Of a stretch of 64,000 bases of DNA, positions 55,354 to 63,566 are shown piece by piece (position 1 is the stretch's first letter; each line of letters opens with the position of its first letter). This DNA comes from JABMQB01 sp964408795 (GTDB lineage: Bacteria; Bacteroidota; Bacteroidia; Bacteroidales; Prolixibacteraceae). The stretch spans positions 58,874 through 122,873 of the forward strand of contig CAYPAW010000081.1 in NCBI GenBank assembly GCA_964408795.1. The letters run 5' to 3'. The position numbers and the translations under genes are program-made. The notes under the pieces are model-generated. The model was not told the DNA's origin and made no database searches. It worked only from the letters and a program-made list of their open reading frames with translations.

Positions 55354-56016
55354 ATGGTAACCTTAGACAAAATTAAAATATTAATCGATAAAAAGCACAT
55401 GAAAAGCATGGACGCAGATGTGACTACCAAAATATTGAGAAGTAATATAGGTAAAGCAATAAGGTATTCACAAAAGACACCTTTCAATATTTACATGAAT
55501 TACAGTTTGCAGGATAACCGATGTGTTATCGAATTCTCTTCCAAAGTATTACTTGACCGTTACACAGAACTTATTAACATAGACAATATCTATCAGTGTT
55601 TTGAAAACATAAACAGAATGGGGTTTTGTGAAATGGATGTTGATGGTATCGTTCATAACAGCGAATTACTTACATGCGATGTCACAAGTGATATAAGCGG
55701 TATTGTTCAGCCTGACCGACTGGCAATGAAGTCATGTCTGGTAAACCACAATAAATTCAGGGTACAGAAATACGGTAATAGCGGATACACCATAAACAAA
55801 ATGGTTAAGACACGCAACCGACAATTACGGATTATTATTTACGATAAGGGGAAGGAATTACGGAAAAAGACCAATGATGAATATTTGGGTATGTTGAGTG
55901 ATGCCAATTCGATGCTGGCATATTTCGATGGCAAATTCCGAGTGGAAGCCAACATCAACACCAAAGAACAAATCAGGCAACTTTTTCAAACAAAAAACAC
56001 CGGTTGGATGTACTGA
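55354..56016 (+). CDS. Replication-initiator-like protein, first frame
   Basis: 220 residues in this frame; a methionine at 55354 is the best start. It begins with VTLDKIKILIDKKH, then a beta-rich core with LRIIIYDKGKELRKK (about 168) and FRVEANINTKEQIRQLF (about 203-219). The basic Y-D-K-G-x-E followed by a R-x-E strand recalls gene II/X-type or plasmid rolling-circle replication proteins, but the catalytic tyrosine is not certain. The frame ends at a TGA directly after the sequence A AAA AAC (55992-55998); the -1 frame continues the protein for 118 residues. Either a programmed -1 shift yields the full product or the gene is broken. Confidence 0.65.
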   Translation: MVTLDKIKILIDKKHMKSMDADVTTKILRSNIGKAIRYSQKTPFNIYMNYSLQDNRCVIEFSSKVLLDRYTELINIDNIYQCFENINRMGFCEMDVDGIVHNSELLTCDVTSDISGIVQPDRLAMKSCLVNHNKFRVQKYGNSGYTINKMVKTRNRQLRIIIYDKGKELRKKTNDEYLGMLSDANSMLAYFDGKFRVEANINTKEQIRQLFQTKNTGWMY

Positions 56017-56360
56017 AATCCGAGGCGAACCCTCTTTTAACAATTTTTGATGAGGTCTTCGCATTTCCCAAAGAACCAGAACAGCAAAATCAAGCAATGC
56101 CGTTACCACTATCATATCCGAAATTGAGGATGGTAAAAAATGCGCTAATACTGGAAGCATGTGAGTATGACATGGAAAAAGTAGACCTCGTCCTGAACAG
56201 TACACTTTCACCGAATACTGATAAAAGCAAGTACCGAGCTGAACTAAACAAACTGTTGAATTCCTATCCCCTTCCAAATAAAAACATCGCATTGATGAAG
56301 AAAATCAGAGAAGAAATAGCCAATTCCAGTAAAAGAAATAACCACCAGACAGGATATTAA
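56004..56360 (+). CDS. Replication-initiator-like protein, second (-1) frame
   Basis: 118 residues from the first possible start (TTG), but it reads naturally as the continuation of the upstream frame: after a -1 slip at 55992-55998 the product runs LFQT-KKHRLDVLKSEANPLLTIFDEVF. The C-terminal part is helical (MRMVKNA-type helix, YRAELNKLLNSYPLP). No independent start signal is visible. Confidence 0.6.
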   Translation: MDVLKSEANPLLTIFDEVFAFPKEPEQQNQAMPLPLSYPKLRMVKNALILEACEYDMEKVDLVLNSTLSPNTDKSKYRAELNKLLNSYPLPNKNIALMKKIREEIANSSKRNNHQTGY

Positions 56361-56412
56361 TAGAATAAACAGAGTAAAATAAATAACAGTAAAAATTAAA
56401 TAAACTAAAATT

Positions 56413-57012
56413 ATGGCAAACATTTATGACAGCGAAATCAGATGTGCTGATAAAAAGGCACTAAACAAGTTAACCAAACTTATTTTGAAATACACACCTT
56501 CAAAAGTCCTTGAAAAATCAGGTGACACTGTTGTGTTTGAAACCCGATGGGATGATTTGGATTATGCAATGGAAGTCTTTTCACAGGAATTCCCTGAACT
56601 CACTTTTTCTTGTTCATTTATTCATATGACAACCTGCTATGAATATTATAAAACTTTCAAAGATTATAGAAATGGAATTGTTATCTACAAGGGTCTTCAA
56701 CCAATATTTTCCTATAGTGGTGCAGAGTTGGAAAAGATAAAATTGGAAGATTATGGTGATTTCGTTTCACGATATACCGCTTTTTTTAGCACCATGTATG
56801 AAGAAAAGAAATTAGAGGATGGAACATATTACCTCGAATATATTCCAGACAGATATAGAAGCAAGAATGAGAACTTTTACCCACAGGCTGTAGCTGAGTA
56901 CGATGATTGTATTCTAACTGCAACACTTCACGGTTATTCCCATATAAGGCTTGAATTGACGTTGAAAAATCACGATGAAAGTCACATGTCAGGAAAATCA
57001 AAAAAAAATTGA
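56413..57012 (+). CDS. Hypothetical protein
   Basis: 199 residues, ATG start at 56413 after an A/T-rich leader. Soluble, rich in Tyr/Phe/Asp, no signal and no membrane span. The N-terminal part (RCADKKALNKLTKLILKYTP) and a following alternating strand segment suggest a small alpha/beta fold. I do not recognise a family. Low GC content matches the other cargo of the element. Confidence 0.7.
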   Translation: MANIYDSEIRCADKKALNKLTKLILKYTPSKVLEKSGDTVVFETRWDDLDYAMEVFSQEFPELTFSCSFIHMTTCYEYYKTFKDYRNGIVIYKGLQPIFSYSGAELEKIKLEDYGDFVSRYTAFFSTMYEEKKLEDGTYYLEYIPDRYRSKNENFYPQAVAEYDDCILTATLHGYSHIRLELTLKNHDESHMSGKSKKN

Positions 57013-57066
57013 AATTAATTCGTAAATTTTTTAATCGAATTCTTACAACAAATCAATCCAATTTGT

Positions 57067-57098
57067 TTGTAATTCAAAAGCCTTATTTTCAATTACAA
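57067..57098. promoter_or_regulatory. Inverted repeat before the small gene at 57112
   Basis: Arms ttgtaattcaaaa (57067-57079) and ttttcaattacaa (57086-57098) pair at 12 of 13 positions with a six-base gap, 13 bases before the start codon. Could be an operator or an mRNA hairpin. Confidence 0.45.
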
Positions 57099-57111
57099 TT
57101 CATTCCTAAAG

Positions 57112-57312
57112 ATGGTTGAGGAAGAAAAATTATCGAAAGAAAAAACACAAACATTGATTGAAAATTACCTGTATTCCGAACAAGAACCGATGCGGGATGA
57201 GATACTGGAACTGATGGTTGGTGAAAAGCCAACACTGCTTCAACGTAAAACAACTGGTGAAAGGATATTGAGACGGATAATTGATTTTGTTGAGACGTTT
57301 ATTAACGTGTAA
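57112..57312 (+). pseudogene. Small gene interrupted near its 3' end by an IS481-type element
   Basis: 66 codons now, ending FVETFINV. The last two codons (gtg taa) come from the left end of the inserted IS. If the IS (57308-58656) and one copy of the 7-bp duplication are removed, the frame reads on as FIN-GISG and stops at 58675-58677, giving 69 residues. The product is helical and charged (EEEKLSKEKTQTLIENYLY). Family unknown. Since only the last few residues changed, the product may still work. Confidence 0.7.
57301..57307. repeat. 7-bp target-site duplication, left copy
   Basis: attaacg directly outside the IS left end; identical to 58657-58663. Confidence 0.8.
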
Positions 57313-58656
57313 AAGTTAAGACTTCATCTGACAGTAAGGCATTTTTTGCCTCTATCGAGGCAATGCGTTTTCCAAGGCATTTTCTCTTGGAATGATAGAC
57401 GGGAAAGAGGGGCTGATTTGCCCCTTTTGACCATTCCAGTCGGTCAGATTATCCCTCGCAGGTTGGTCGCCACCAGAGCCTGTTTCCGTTTCATCTGACA
57501 GAGGTAAAGATACAACATTTTGGGAATGATTGTTTAGCAGTTTTTCTTTTGCCAGATGCAAGCTATCGTCCCAGGTTTGCATCGGAGTTTTTCCATAACA
57601 GTATTTTCCTGAATGCGGACGCTCATTGTTGTAATAATCCAGCCACACATCAACATCTGCCTGTAGTTCTTCAATTGACTGGTAAATCTTTTTTCTGAAT
57701 GCGATAGCATAAAACTCATCCTGCATGGTCCGATGAAACCGTTCACAAATGCCATTCGTTTGCGGACTTTTTGCTTTTGTTTTTGAATGGTCAATATCTT
57801 CAATTGCAAGATATAATTGATATTCATGGTGTTCTCTTGCTCCACAGTATTCAGTGCCCCTGTCGGTGAGTATCCGCATAAGAGGAATGCCGTATTTATC
57901 ATACAAAGGGATTACCCTGTCATTCAAAGTATCTGCAGCAACCAAAGCTATTTTCCGGTCATATATCTTGGCGGTGGCAACTTTTGCATAAGTATCGATA
58001 AATGTTTGCTGGTAAATCTTACCTACTCCTTTGATGTACCCAACATAATAGGTATCCTGGGCTCCCAGATAGCCGGGATGGTAAGTTTCAATTTCACCCT
58101 GGGCTTGTTTTTCTTCTTTGGCTTTTTCCAGTGCAGCAACCTGGGCTTCGGTAAGGATAAAACCTTCTTATGCAACTTTAGCTTCAAGGGCTTTTAACCG
58201 CTTTTTAAAGGTTTCTAAATCATGACGCAACCAAACACAACGAACACCTGCAGGTGAGATAAAAACTCCTTCTTTTTTGAGTTCGTTGGAAACACGGGTT
58301 TGCCCATAAGCAGGATTTTCAATGGCAAAAGAAACCACTCTTTCTTCAATCTCAGGAGATGTCCTGTTTTTAACATTCGGCTTTCTCCGGCTGAGTTCCT
58401 TCAAGGCGATTTCTCCGCCTTCTTCAAATAATTCTTTGTAGCGATAAAAAGTATCCCGGCTATAACCTAAATACTTGCATGCAGTGGAAACATTTCCCAA
58501 TTGTTCGGCTAATTGTAATAAGCCTAACTTACTTTTGATTAACTTTGATTCAGTATTCATTTCTGACAGTTTAAAAGGTGAAACTTATTTGTTTTTGACA
58601 AACTAAATTTAATTCGTTTTGCCTTTTAACTGTCAGATTAAATCGAAACTATTTCA
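57308..58656 (-). mobile_element. IS481-type insertion sequence, 1349 bp
   Basis: Bounded by terminal inverted repeats of about 25-30 bases starting TG (left tgtaaaagttaagac, right complement tgaaatagtttcgat; both run into atctgacagt and aaggca-like sequence). Flanked by a 7-bp direct repeat, attaacg. It contains one transposase gene, broken by an in-frame stop. It sits in the 3' end of the small gene at 57112. The perfect duplication suggests a fairly recent insertion. Confidence 0.88.
57352..58560 (-). pseudogene. IS481-type transposase with in-frame TAA
   Basis: One continuous frame of 403 codons (including both stops) is divided by TAA at 58168-58170 into an N-terminal 130-residue HTH part (two HTH domains: QLGNVSTACKYLGYSRDTFYRY and the RVVSFAIENPAYGQTRVSNEL segment) and a C-terminal integrase core. 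The DDE residues are seen in the second part: Asp in AQDTYYVGYIKGVGKIYQQTFID, Asp in ILTDRGTEYC, Glu in NGICERFHRT. The stop falls in a low-constraint linker (LEAKVA-stop-EGFILTEAQ). A single base change restores the frame. Unless the stop is suppressed, the element cannot move by itself. Confidence 0.88.
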
Positions 58657-58663
58657 ATTAACG
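58657..58663. repeat. 7-bp target-site duplication, right copy
   Basis: attaacg directly outside the IS right end; identical to 57301-57307. Confidence 0.8.
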
Positions 58664-58722
58664 GTATATCAGGCTAATATTCTACTTCAACTAAATCATT
58701 ACTTTATGTATTAATATTAATA

Positions 58723-58962
58723 CTATTCAATTCCTTCAAAGAATTGCGATACGGTCAGGCAGGTTGCATCAATGCATTTAAGCAGCGTCAGGATATTGTA
58801 TAATCCATTTTTCTCAAGGTGGTACAGGCTATTAGGATGGATGCACGCTAATTCGCTGAACTCTCGTTGTGTAAGTCCTTCATTTAATCGCCAGTTCTTT
58901 ATGAACGAACTGATTTCTTCAATTCGTTTTTGTTGGTAGTCGGGTATCTCCTTTTCGGACAT
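58723..58962 (-). CDS. XRE-family transcriptional regulator
   Basis: 79 residues with a Cro/C1-type HTH in the middle (LNEGLTQREFSELACIHPNSLYHLE, helix 3 around HPNSLY) and the closing VSQFFEGIE typical of small Bacteroidota XRE proteins. Likely a repressor of nearby element genes. The regulator at 59212 has the same design. Confidence 0.88.
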   Translation of the reverse strand: MSEKEIPDYQQKRIEEISSFIKNWRLNEGLTQREFSELACIHPNSLYHLEKNGLYNILTLLKCIDATCLTVSQFFEGIE

Positions 58963-59211
58963 TCTGGAACATCATTTCACATAAATACTGTCACAACGGG
59001 TTGTGGATTTATTTGTACTAAAAATCATTCTATGGAAACTTTGGTGTTCTAAAACCAACGTTTATCGGAGTAATTTGGACAGTTGAAACCGTTTAAAAAC
59101 ATCAAATTAACGCTAATTTTTCCCTATTTTCATCGACTTCACCTGAAAAACAGTCCCCGCATGCATCACCGCACGGTCAAATTCTGAAATAATTTGTGGA
59201 AATAAGAAAAG

Positions 59212-59460
59212 TTAGTCCAGTTCATCGAAGAATTGGCTTACGCTCAGGTGATAATAATTCAGTACACGTACGAGAGTTAGAAGCTGAAAATTAATCCGCC
59301 CTAACTCCATTCTATTCAGGGTATTTCTTGGCACGCCCATTTCTTTAGCCGTATCGACATAAGTTTTTCCATTTTCTGCCCTTAGCTTCTGTAATTTTTT
59401 CCCGATTTGAACTAATAGTTCTTTTTGTTCTGAGGGTATAGCATCCGATTTTTTCACCAC
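59212..59460 (-). CDS. XRE-family transcriptional regulator
   Basis: 82 residues if the GTG at 59460 (or the next codon, 59457) is used. The frame extends to 59565, but the extension contains no protein-like features and would cover the operators and the divergent promoter. HTH: NGKTYVDTAKEMGVPRNTLNRME; C-terminal VSQFFDELD. Two palindromes lie directly upstream (59486-59501, 59529-59542), which suggests that it represses itself and the divergent gene at 59546. Confidence 0.85.
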   Translation of the reverse strand: MVKKSDAIPSEQKELLVQIGKKLQKLRAENGKTYVDTAKEMGVPRNTLNRMELGRINFQLLTLVRVLNYYHLSVSQFFDELD

Positions 59461-59485
59461 TTTTTTCTGTAAATATAAAAATAAA

Positions 59486-59501
59486 ACACATACAAGTGTG
59501 T
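59486..59501. promoter_or_regulatory. Candidate operator 1 (acaca-n6-tgtgt)
   Basis: acacatacaagtgtgt, arms acaca/tgtgt, between the divergent XRE gene and the small gene at 59546. It touches the TTTG -33 element. Confidence 0.55.
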
Positions 59502-59527
59502 TTGGTAATAATTCTTTATTATATTTG
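59501..59527 (+). promoter_or_regulatory. Candidate promoter of the small gene at 59546
   Basis: TTTG at 59501-59504 (-33) and TATATTTG at 59520-59527 (-7, exact TAnnTTTG) are 15 bases apart, close to the usual Bacteroidota spacing. Flanked and partly covered by the two acacat-type operators. Confidence 0.6.
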
Positions 59528-59528
59528 C

Positions 59529-59542
59529 ACACATAAATGTGT
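59529..59542. promoter_or_regulatory. Candidate operator 2 (acacat-aa-atgtgt)
   Basis: Perfect palindrome acacataaatgtgt just after the -7 box, at the expected transcription start. The half-sites match those of operator 1. Confidence 0.6.
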
Positions 59543-59545
59543 TCA

Positions 59546-59731
59546 ATGGGTAAAAAGCAAATCAAAATTCATCACCAGTTCATAAATTTCGACAGCGATG
59601 GAAGCACCCGTTTTTTAATTCTTATTGAAATCGAAGGAAATCGACCCATAAAAAGTTATATTGTAGAACTTCCTGCTGATTTTTTATTTTACGATGAGAA
59701 GTACCCTTATTATATTGTTTACTCTAACTAA
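59546..59731 (+). CDS. Hypothetical small protein
   Basis: 61 residues from the ATG at 59546 (an ATG at 59537 lies within the palindrome). A compact beta-rich protein (KQIKIHHQFINFDSDGSTRF, LILIEIEGNRPIKSYIVELP). No known family to me. It is divergent from the XRE gene and under its putative operators, and it is followed 6 bases later by the serine recombinase gene. Confidence 0.65.
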   Translation: MGKKQIKIHHQFINFDSDGSTRFLILIEIEGNRPIKSYIVELPADFLFYDEKYPYYIVYSN

Positions 59732-59737
59732 TTAAAT

Positions 59738-60100
59738 ATGAATTGTTTTGCATTATACTTACGTGTATCAACACTTGACCAGACGAATGAAAACCAGAAG
59801 GTCAGATTAATCGAATATGCCAAGCAGAAGGGGTTTGAATTTGAAATATTTGAGGAAATTGAAAGTTCGAGAAGAACCCGTCCCGTAAAACAAGTCCTGC
59901 TTCAGAAACTGCGTAATGGGGAATATGCAGGTGTGATTGTTCACAAAATTGACCGTTGGGCACGTTCGAGTACTGAATTAATATTGGAAATCAAAGAATT
60001 AGTTGATAATTATAACGAGGAACAAAAATGCTACCACCAAACAAAACATTTTGATCCCACCGTTTTCTTTTTCCCGGCTATCAATAGCTGCAGAGGTTGA
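59738..60100 (+). pseudogene. Serine recombinase (resolvase/invertase), truncated
   Basis: The first ~93 residues are a good resolvase N-terminus: the catalytic Ser in YLRVSTLDQ (about 11), the Arg-rich SSRRTRPV loop, and HKIDRWARS (about 70) with the conserved Asp-Arg and Arg. After KELVDN (about 93) the normal G-V-x-F-x-S strand is missing and the frame runs on into unrelated sequence for 27 residues. The catalytic domain is therefore cut and the DNA-binding domain lost. The break (about 60,015-60,020) coincides with the change to GC-richer DNA of the IS21-type unit, so an insertion or deletion is likely the cause. Confidence 0.8.
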
Positions 60101-60347
60101 TTTTCCTTGATAAACCCCGGAAGATTGCTGATTTCATTTTCTGATTAAAAACAGGATACTTAAACCCGGACGATGCTGGTCCCATTTTAGGGCACATTGC
60201 GGAGCAATTTCTGCCTCTTATCTCCCACGCAATAAGCTCTATAGAGCATTCCCGGGCAAAACGGACACCATTTAAAAGCATGAAAAAAGGCACCAACCCT
60301 TGTCAGCACCTTCTCTTTTGTGTGTGGGAAACAGTATCGATCCGGAT
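60020..60347. other. Non-coding end region of the IS21-type unit
   Basis: About 330 bases downstream of istB. It contains a 12-bp palindrome (gctctatagagc, 60236-60247) and two related, oppositely oriented motifs: tggtcccattttagggca at about 60177 and the complement of gggcaaaacggacacca near 60255. IS21-family ends carry several transposase-binding repeats, so these are candidates for the terminal sites. The exact end of the element cannot be fixed. Confidence 0.5.
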
Positions 60348-61163
60348 TCATTTTTCAGTTTTATTCTCTGCATACTTTTTTTGCAGAAGTTCACTCTGGT
60401 ATTTACGGTAGCTGGGCCCGTAAACCCTCACGATCACCGAGTGATGAAAAATGCGATCCAGGATGGCATTGGTCGAAACCGGATCACCCAGGAACTCCGG
60501 CCATTGCTCCTCTTCAATGTTGGAAGTAAAGATCAGGGATTTATTTTCCTTGTACCGCTGATCAATCACCTTGAAAAGCAGGTGTGCTTCCTTAATTACC
60601 TGTAACTCCAATCGATCATGCCCCATTTCGTCGATCAGCAGCAGCTCACAGCCAATGTATTTTCTGATCCTTTTTTCCAGTGTTTTTTCATATACTCCCT
60701 GGTTCAGGTCCCTGATCAGGTCACTGCAGGTGGTGTAATAGGTGCGGTACCCCTGTTTGCATGCCAGCAGGCCCAGGCTCTGTGCCAGGTGGCTCTTGCC
60801 GGTTCCGTTGTTGCCAACAAAGAGTATGGATTCCTTGCGTTCGATAAACTCCATTCTGGAAAGGTCCATCACCAGCCGGCGGTCCAGCTTTTTCTGGAAG
60901 TCAAAATCAAAGTCGCTGAGCATTTTCAAAGGCTGTGGCAGACGGCTTTGCCTGACCAGGTACTTCACACGCCGCTGACGTTTGCCAGCCGCCTCTGCCT
61001 GCACGATCTGGCGGATAAACTCATAATACCCCGGGTCTTGCTTCCCGGCCTTATCTATCAACTCGGAGTAATGCTCTGCCAGGTGCTTTAATCCCAGGTA
61101 TTGGCACATCTGGACAAACTCCTCTGACTGCTGTCTGACTGGATTCTTATTCTCACTTTTCAT
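60348..61163 (-). CDS. istB: IS21-family helper ATPase IstB
   Basis: 271 residues from MKSENKNPVRQQ; the frame is open upstream, but that part lies inside istA. A AAA+ (DnaC/IstB-type) ATPase with Walker A VGNNGTGKSHLAQ (about 109-121), Walker B LLLIDEMGHDRLE, and a sensor-1 LIFTSNIEEEQW. In IS21 this protein gathers on target DNA and activates the IstA transposase. The start overlaps the end of istA by about 11 bases, the standard arrangement. Confidence 0.94.
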   Translation of the reverse strand: MKSENKNPVRQQSEEFVQMCQYLGLKHLAEHYSELIDKAGKQDPGYYEFIRQIVQAEAAGKRQRRVKYLVRQSRLPQPLKMLSDFDFDFQKKLDRRLVMDLSRMEFIERKESILFVGNNGTGKSHLAQSLGLLACKQGYRTYYTTCSDLIRDLNQGVYEKTLEKRIRKYIGCELLLIDEMGHDRLELQVIKEAHLLFKVIDQRYKENKSLIFTSNIEEEQWPEFLGDPVSTNAILDRIFHHSVIVRVYGPSYRKYQSELLQKKYAENKTEK

Positions 61164-62604
61164 CCGCGTTACTGTTTCGTGATTTGATGGATAACCTGAT
61201 GCCGTACCTGGGCTCGGAGTTGTTTTTAAGAAACCCTTCAATGGTAGTAGCATCAAAAACCTTGTACTGCTGTGCCCGGCGAACTGCCAGCAGGATATCA
61301 TCGGTATGATAGTCCACTTTCAGGGCCAGCAGCCTTCTTAAGTGATACCCCCATGAAGAGGGTTTATGCCGTTTTACCTGCCGGATATAATCTTCCATGT
61401 CAGGGCTAAAGTCCATCAAGCGCCGGATTATATCGGCAATGGGAACACCCTTTGACCGGGCTGTTTTTTGAGGTTTCCCCACGTAACGCTCTTTGCGGCC
61501 TTTCTCAACCAGGGGATGGGTTGCTATCCTCTCTCCGTCCGGAGAGTACACCTCCAGCTGCTCCCCGGTAATCCTGACTGTGCATAGCTCATACATGTAC
61601 CGACTGGGTACCACGTAATGGTATCCCTTCCACTGCACGCAGGATTCCTGGTTGACCGTCAGGTGCACAATGTGTGATGTATCAAAGTGGTGAGCAGGAA
61701 GAGGCTGCAGAAAGGGAAGTTCATCGCGGTACATATCAATGGGCTTTTTGCGGGTGGTGCCATGGATGCGCTGATCGTTCACCTCACTGAGCCATCGGTG
61801 AAGCTGCAGGGAGAGGTCTTCCCGGTCTTTAAACCGGCGCCCTTTTAAAAAGCTCCGCTCAAAATAATAGAATGGTCTTTCGACCTTTAAATTTTCGATG
61901 GGTTTGCCAGGGGTTATGGTAAGTGGCCGAAAACGGTAATGGGTGGCAAACTCAAGATACCGGCGGTTAAATACCGCCTCTCCTGGCTGCCAGCGATCCA
62001 CGCAAGCCTTCTGGTTGTCACTTTTGATCTCACGGGGAACTCCATCCAGATAGATAAAAGCAGCAATCAGCTCACGCAAAAGGGTATCCTGTGTCTTATC
62101 ATCTGCCAGGCTCATGTACTGCCGGCGTGAGTACGAGAGGATATAACTGAAAAAAGTTACCTTTTCGGTCTTGCCTGTCACAGTGAATGTGATATTATAA
62201 TCGCTCCAGTCATGATTGGCCCGCTGGCCCGGGTCCGTTTCCACCATGGTCAGGGGGGTTTTGGGCACCACCCGCCCGATCCGTTTCAGGTAATAACGCA
62301 GGATGGTGATCTCTCCGTTAAAACCCTTTTCCCGGATCAGCTCATAAACACGTTGTCCCGTGATATCAGGGTATTGCTCCAAGATCTGACCGATATACTC
62401 CTTGTAGGGATCAAGCTTCCCGGGCCTTTGTTTTGGGGACCGAACCCTGCTATCGTGGGTGGTATCACGTAAAACCCTTTTTGATACCAGTATCCTGCGG
62501 ATGCGTTTACGTGATGTGCCAAGTTCACGCGATATCTTCCTGATAGACCACCTACGAGTATGGTAAAGAGTCACTACCAGGTTTTCCAACTGTTCATCTT
62601 TCAT
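61153..62604 (-). CDS. istA: IS21-family transposase IstA
   Basis: 483 residues. N-terminal HTH domains (WSIRKISRELGTSRKRIRRIL), then an RNase H-like DDE core with Asp in NHDWSDYNITF, Asp in REIKSDNQKACV and Glu in NLKVERPFYYFE, and a C-terminal beta-barrel and tail. The ATG at 62604 overlaps the stop of the ParB-like gene by four bases (ATGA), which indicates translational coupling of ParB, IstA and IstB. This linkage is unusual: standard IS21 elements have only istA and istB. Confidence 0.95.
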   Translation of the reverse strand: MKDEQLENLVVTLYHTRRWSIRKISRELGTSRKRIRRILVSKRVLRDTTHDSRVRSPKQRPGKLDPYKEYIGQILEQYPDITGQRVYELIREKGFNGEITILRYYLKRIGRVVPKTPLTMVETDPGQRANHDWSDYNITFTVTGKTEKVTFFSYILSYSRRQYMSLADDKTQDTLLRELIAAFIYLDGVPREIKSDNQKACVDRWQPGEAVFNRRYLEFATHYRFRPLTITPGKPIENLKVERPFYYFERSFLKGRRFKDREDLSLQLHRWLSEVNDQRIHGTTRKKPIDMYRDELPFLQPLPAHHFDTSHIVHLTVNQESCVQWKGYHYVVPSRYMYELCTVRITGEQLEVYSPDGERIATHPLVEKGRKERYVGKPQKTARSKGVPIADIIRRLMDFSPDMEDYIRQVKRHKPSSWGYHLRRLLALKVDYHTDDILLAVRRAQQYKVFDATTIEGFLKNNSEPRYGIRLSIKSRNSNADEK

Positions 62605-63515
62605 TTGTCCTGTCCTGTTTTATTGATTTGTAACTGGCCTATGGCTTGCTTTAAAGAGACCAAACCCTCGGCGATGATTTCCAACCCGGGGAGCAGAAGC
62701 ATTTTTTCACCCTGCTGTAATGAACCGGTGCGGTGCTCCTCCAATAGCTTCAGTAACTCCTGCAGCCCGGTAATAACCTTATCAATGGAGCCGGCCACCT
62801 GGTTCCCATAACTACTGAGACGGGTATTATACACCTGGTCCGGGGATTCGTTTACATGGTTGTTATACAGTATTCTTTCCGGGGCACGCAGCAACAGCTG
62901 TTGCGACTGCTCATCCTCAGTAGCCAGGTAAGCTTCCACCAGCCGATCACTTTGCCGGCTGGTAAGGTTATACCTTTGGATTGCCCGGGCAACAGCCAGT
63001 TGATTGCCGCGCGGCAAACGTATCAGGGCCCGGGCATGGCTGCCGGTTAAATTCCCCATGCGGATTTGAGCTGCTATCTCTTCATCCAGCCGTTCAATCA
63101 ACCCCAGCCGCCGGCTCACCCATGAACCACTCTTTCCCGTCAAACGGGATAGCTCCCGCTGGTCCATAGCATGGGTTTCCAACAAATCCTTTAATACCAG
63201 GGCCTCTTCATAGGGCTCCAATGACCGGCTGGTCCAGTTATAGCTTAACATCAATACCTTGGCCTGGTGCTCATCCACTTCCAGCAACCGGCACTGAAGA
63301 ACCTCCATCAGCAAGTTTTCTGCTGCATATACTCTTTTATAGCCATCAATGAGTTGAACCCCTTCCTTGTGCATGCGGGCAACCACCGGCTGAAGCTGTC
63401 CGTATATACGCATCGATTTCTCCACTTCCAGTATCCGCGCCATGCTGGTGATCCGCATCCGGCCAAGGGATAAGTCAAAATCACCGATCGATATCTCTCT
63501 GATTTGATTGTTCAC
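62601..63515 (-). CDS. ParB-like protein coupled to istA
   Basis: 304 residues. N-terminal ParB/Srx-like domain: the box usually reading G-E-R-R-x-R-A is DGYKRVYAAENLL here (about 57-69). Central HTH: AMDQRELSRLTGKSGSWVSRRLGL (about 115-138), then GSHARALIRLPRGNQLAVARAI (about 158-179). The C-terminal third is helical with no clear dimerisation domain of chromosomal ParB. No parA gene is present; istA follows with a four-base overlap. I infer a DNA-binding or target-choosing role in transposition instead of partitioning. It may recognise the three 20-bp repeats upstream. Confidence 0.88.
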   Translation of the reverse strand: MNNQIREISIGDFDLSLGRMRITSMARILEVEKSMRIYGQLQPVVARMHKEGVQLIDGYKRVYAAENLLMEVLQCRLLEVDEHQAKVLMLSYNWTSRSLEPYEEALVLKDLLETHAMDQRELSRLTGKSGSWVSRRLGLIERLDEEIAAQIRMGNLTGSHARALIRLPRGNQLAVARAIQRYNLTSRQSDRLVEAYLATEDEQSQQLLLRAPERILYNNHVNESPDQVYNTRLSSYGNQVAGSIDKVITGLQELLKLLEEHRTGSLQQGEKMLLLPGLEIIAEGLVSLKQAIGQLQINKTGQDK

Positions 63516-63566
63516 CGCTTTGGTTTTACTTGCGGTAAAGCTATGAGTAAGATTTTTTTTAAACGA

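Noticed and set aside
58168..58170. Stop codon recoding in the IS481 transposase
   Set aside because: TAA is the least likely stop for readthrough and no slippery or structural signal is seen; a nonsense mutation is simpler.
59461..59565. N-terminal extension of the XRE regulator to 59565
   Set aside because: It would run through both operators and the divergent promoter, and the encoded residues do not resemble an HTH protein's N-terminus.
62601..63515. Plasmid or chromosome partition locus
   Set aside because: There is no parA, the nucleotide box is altered, and the gene overlaps istA; a transposition-linked role fits better.
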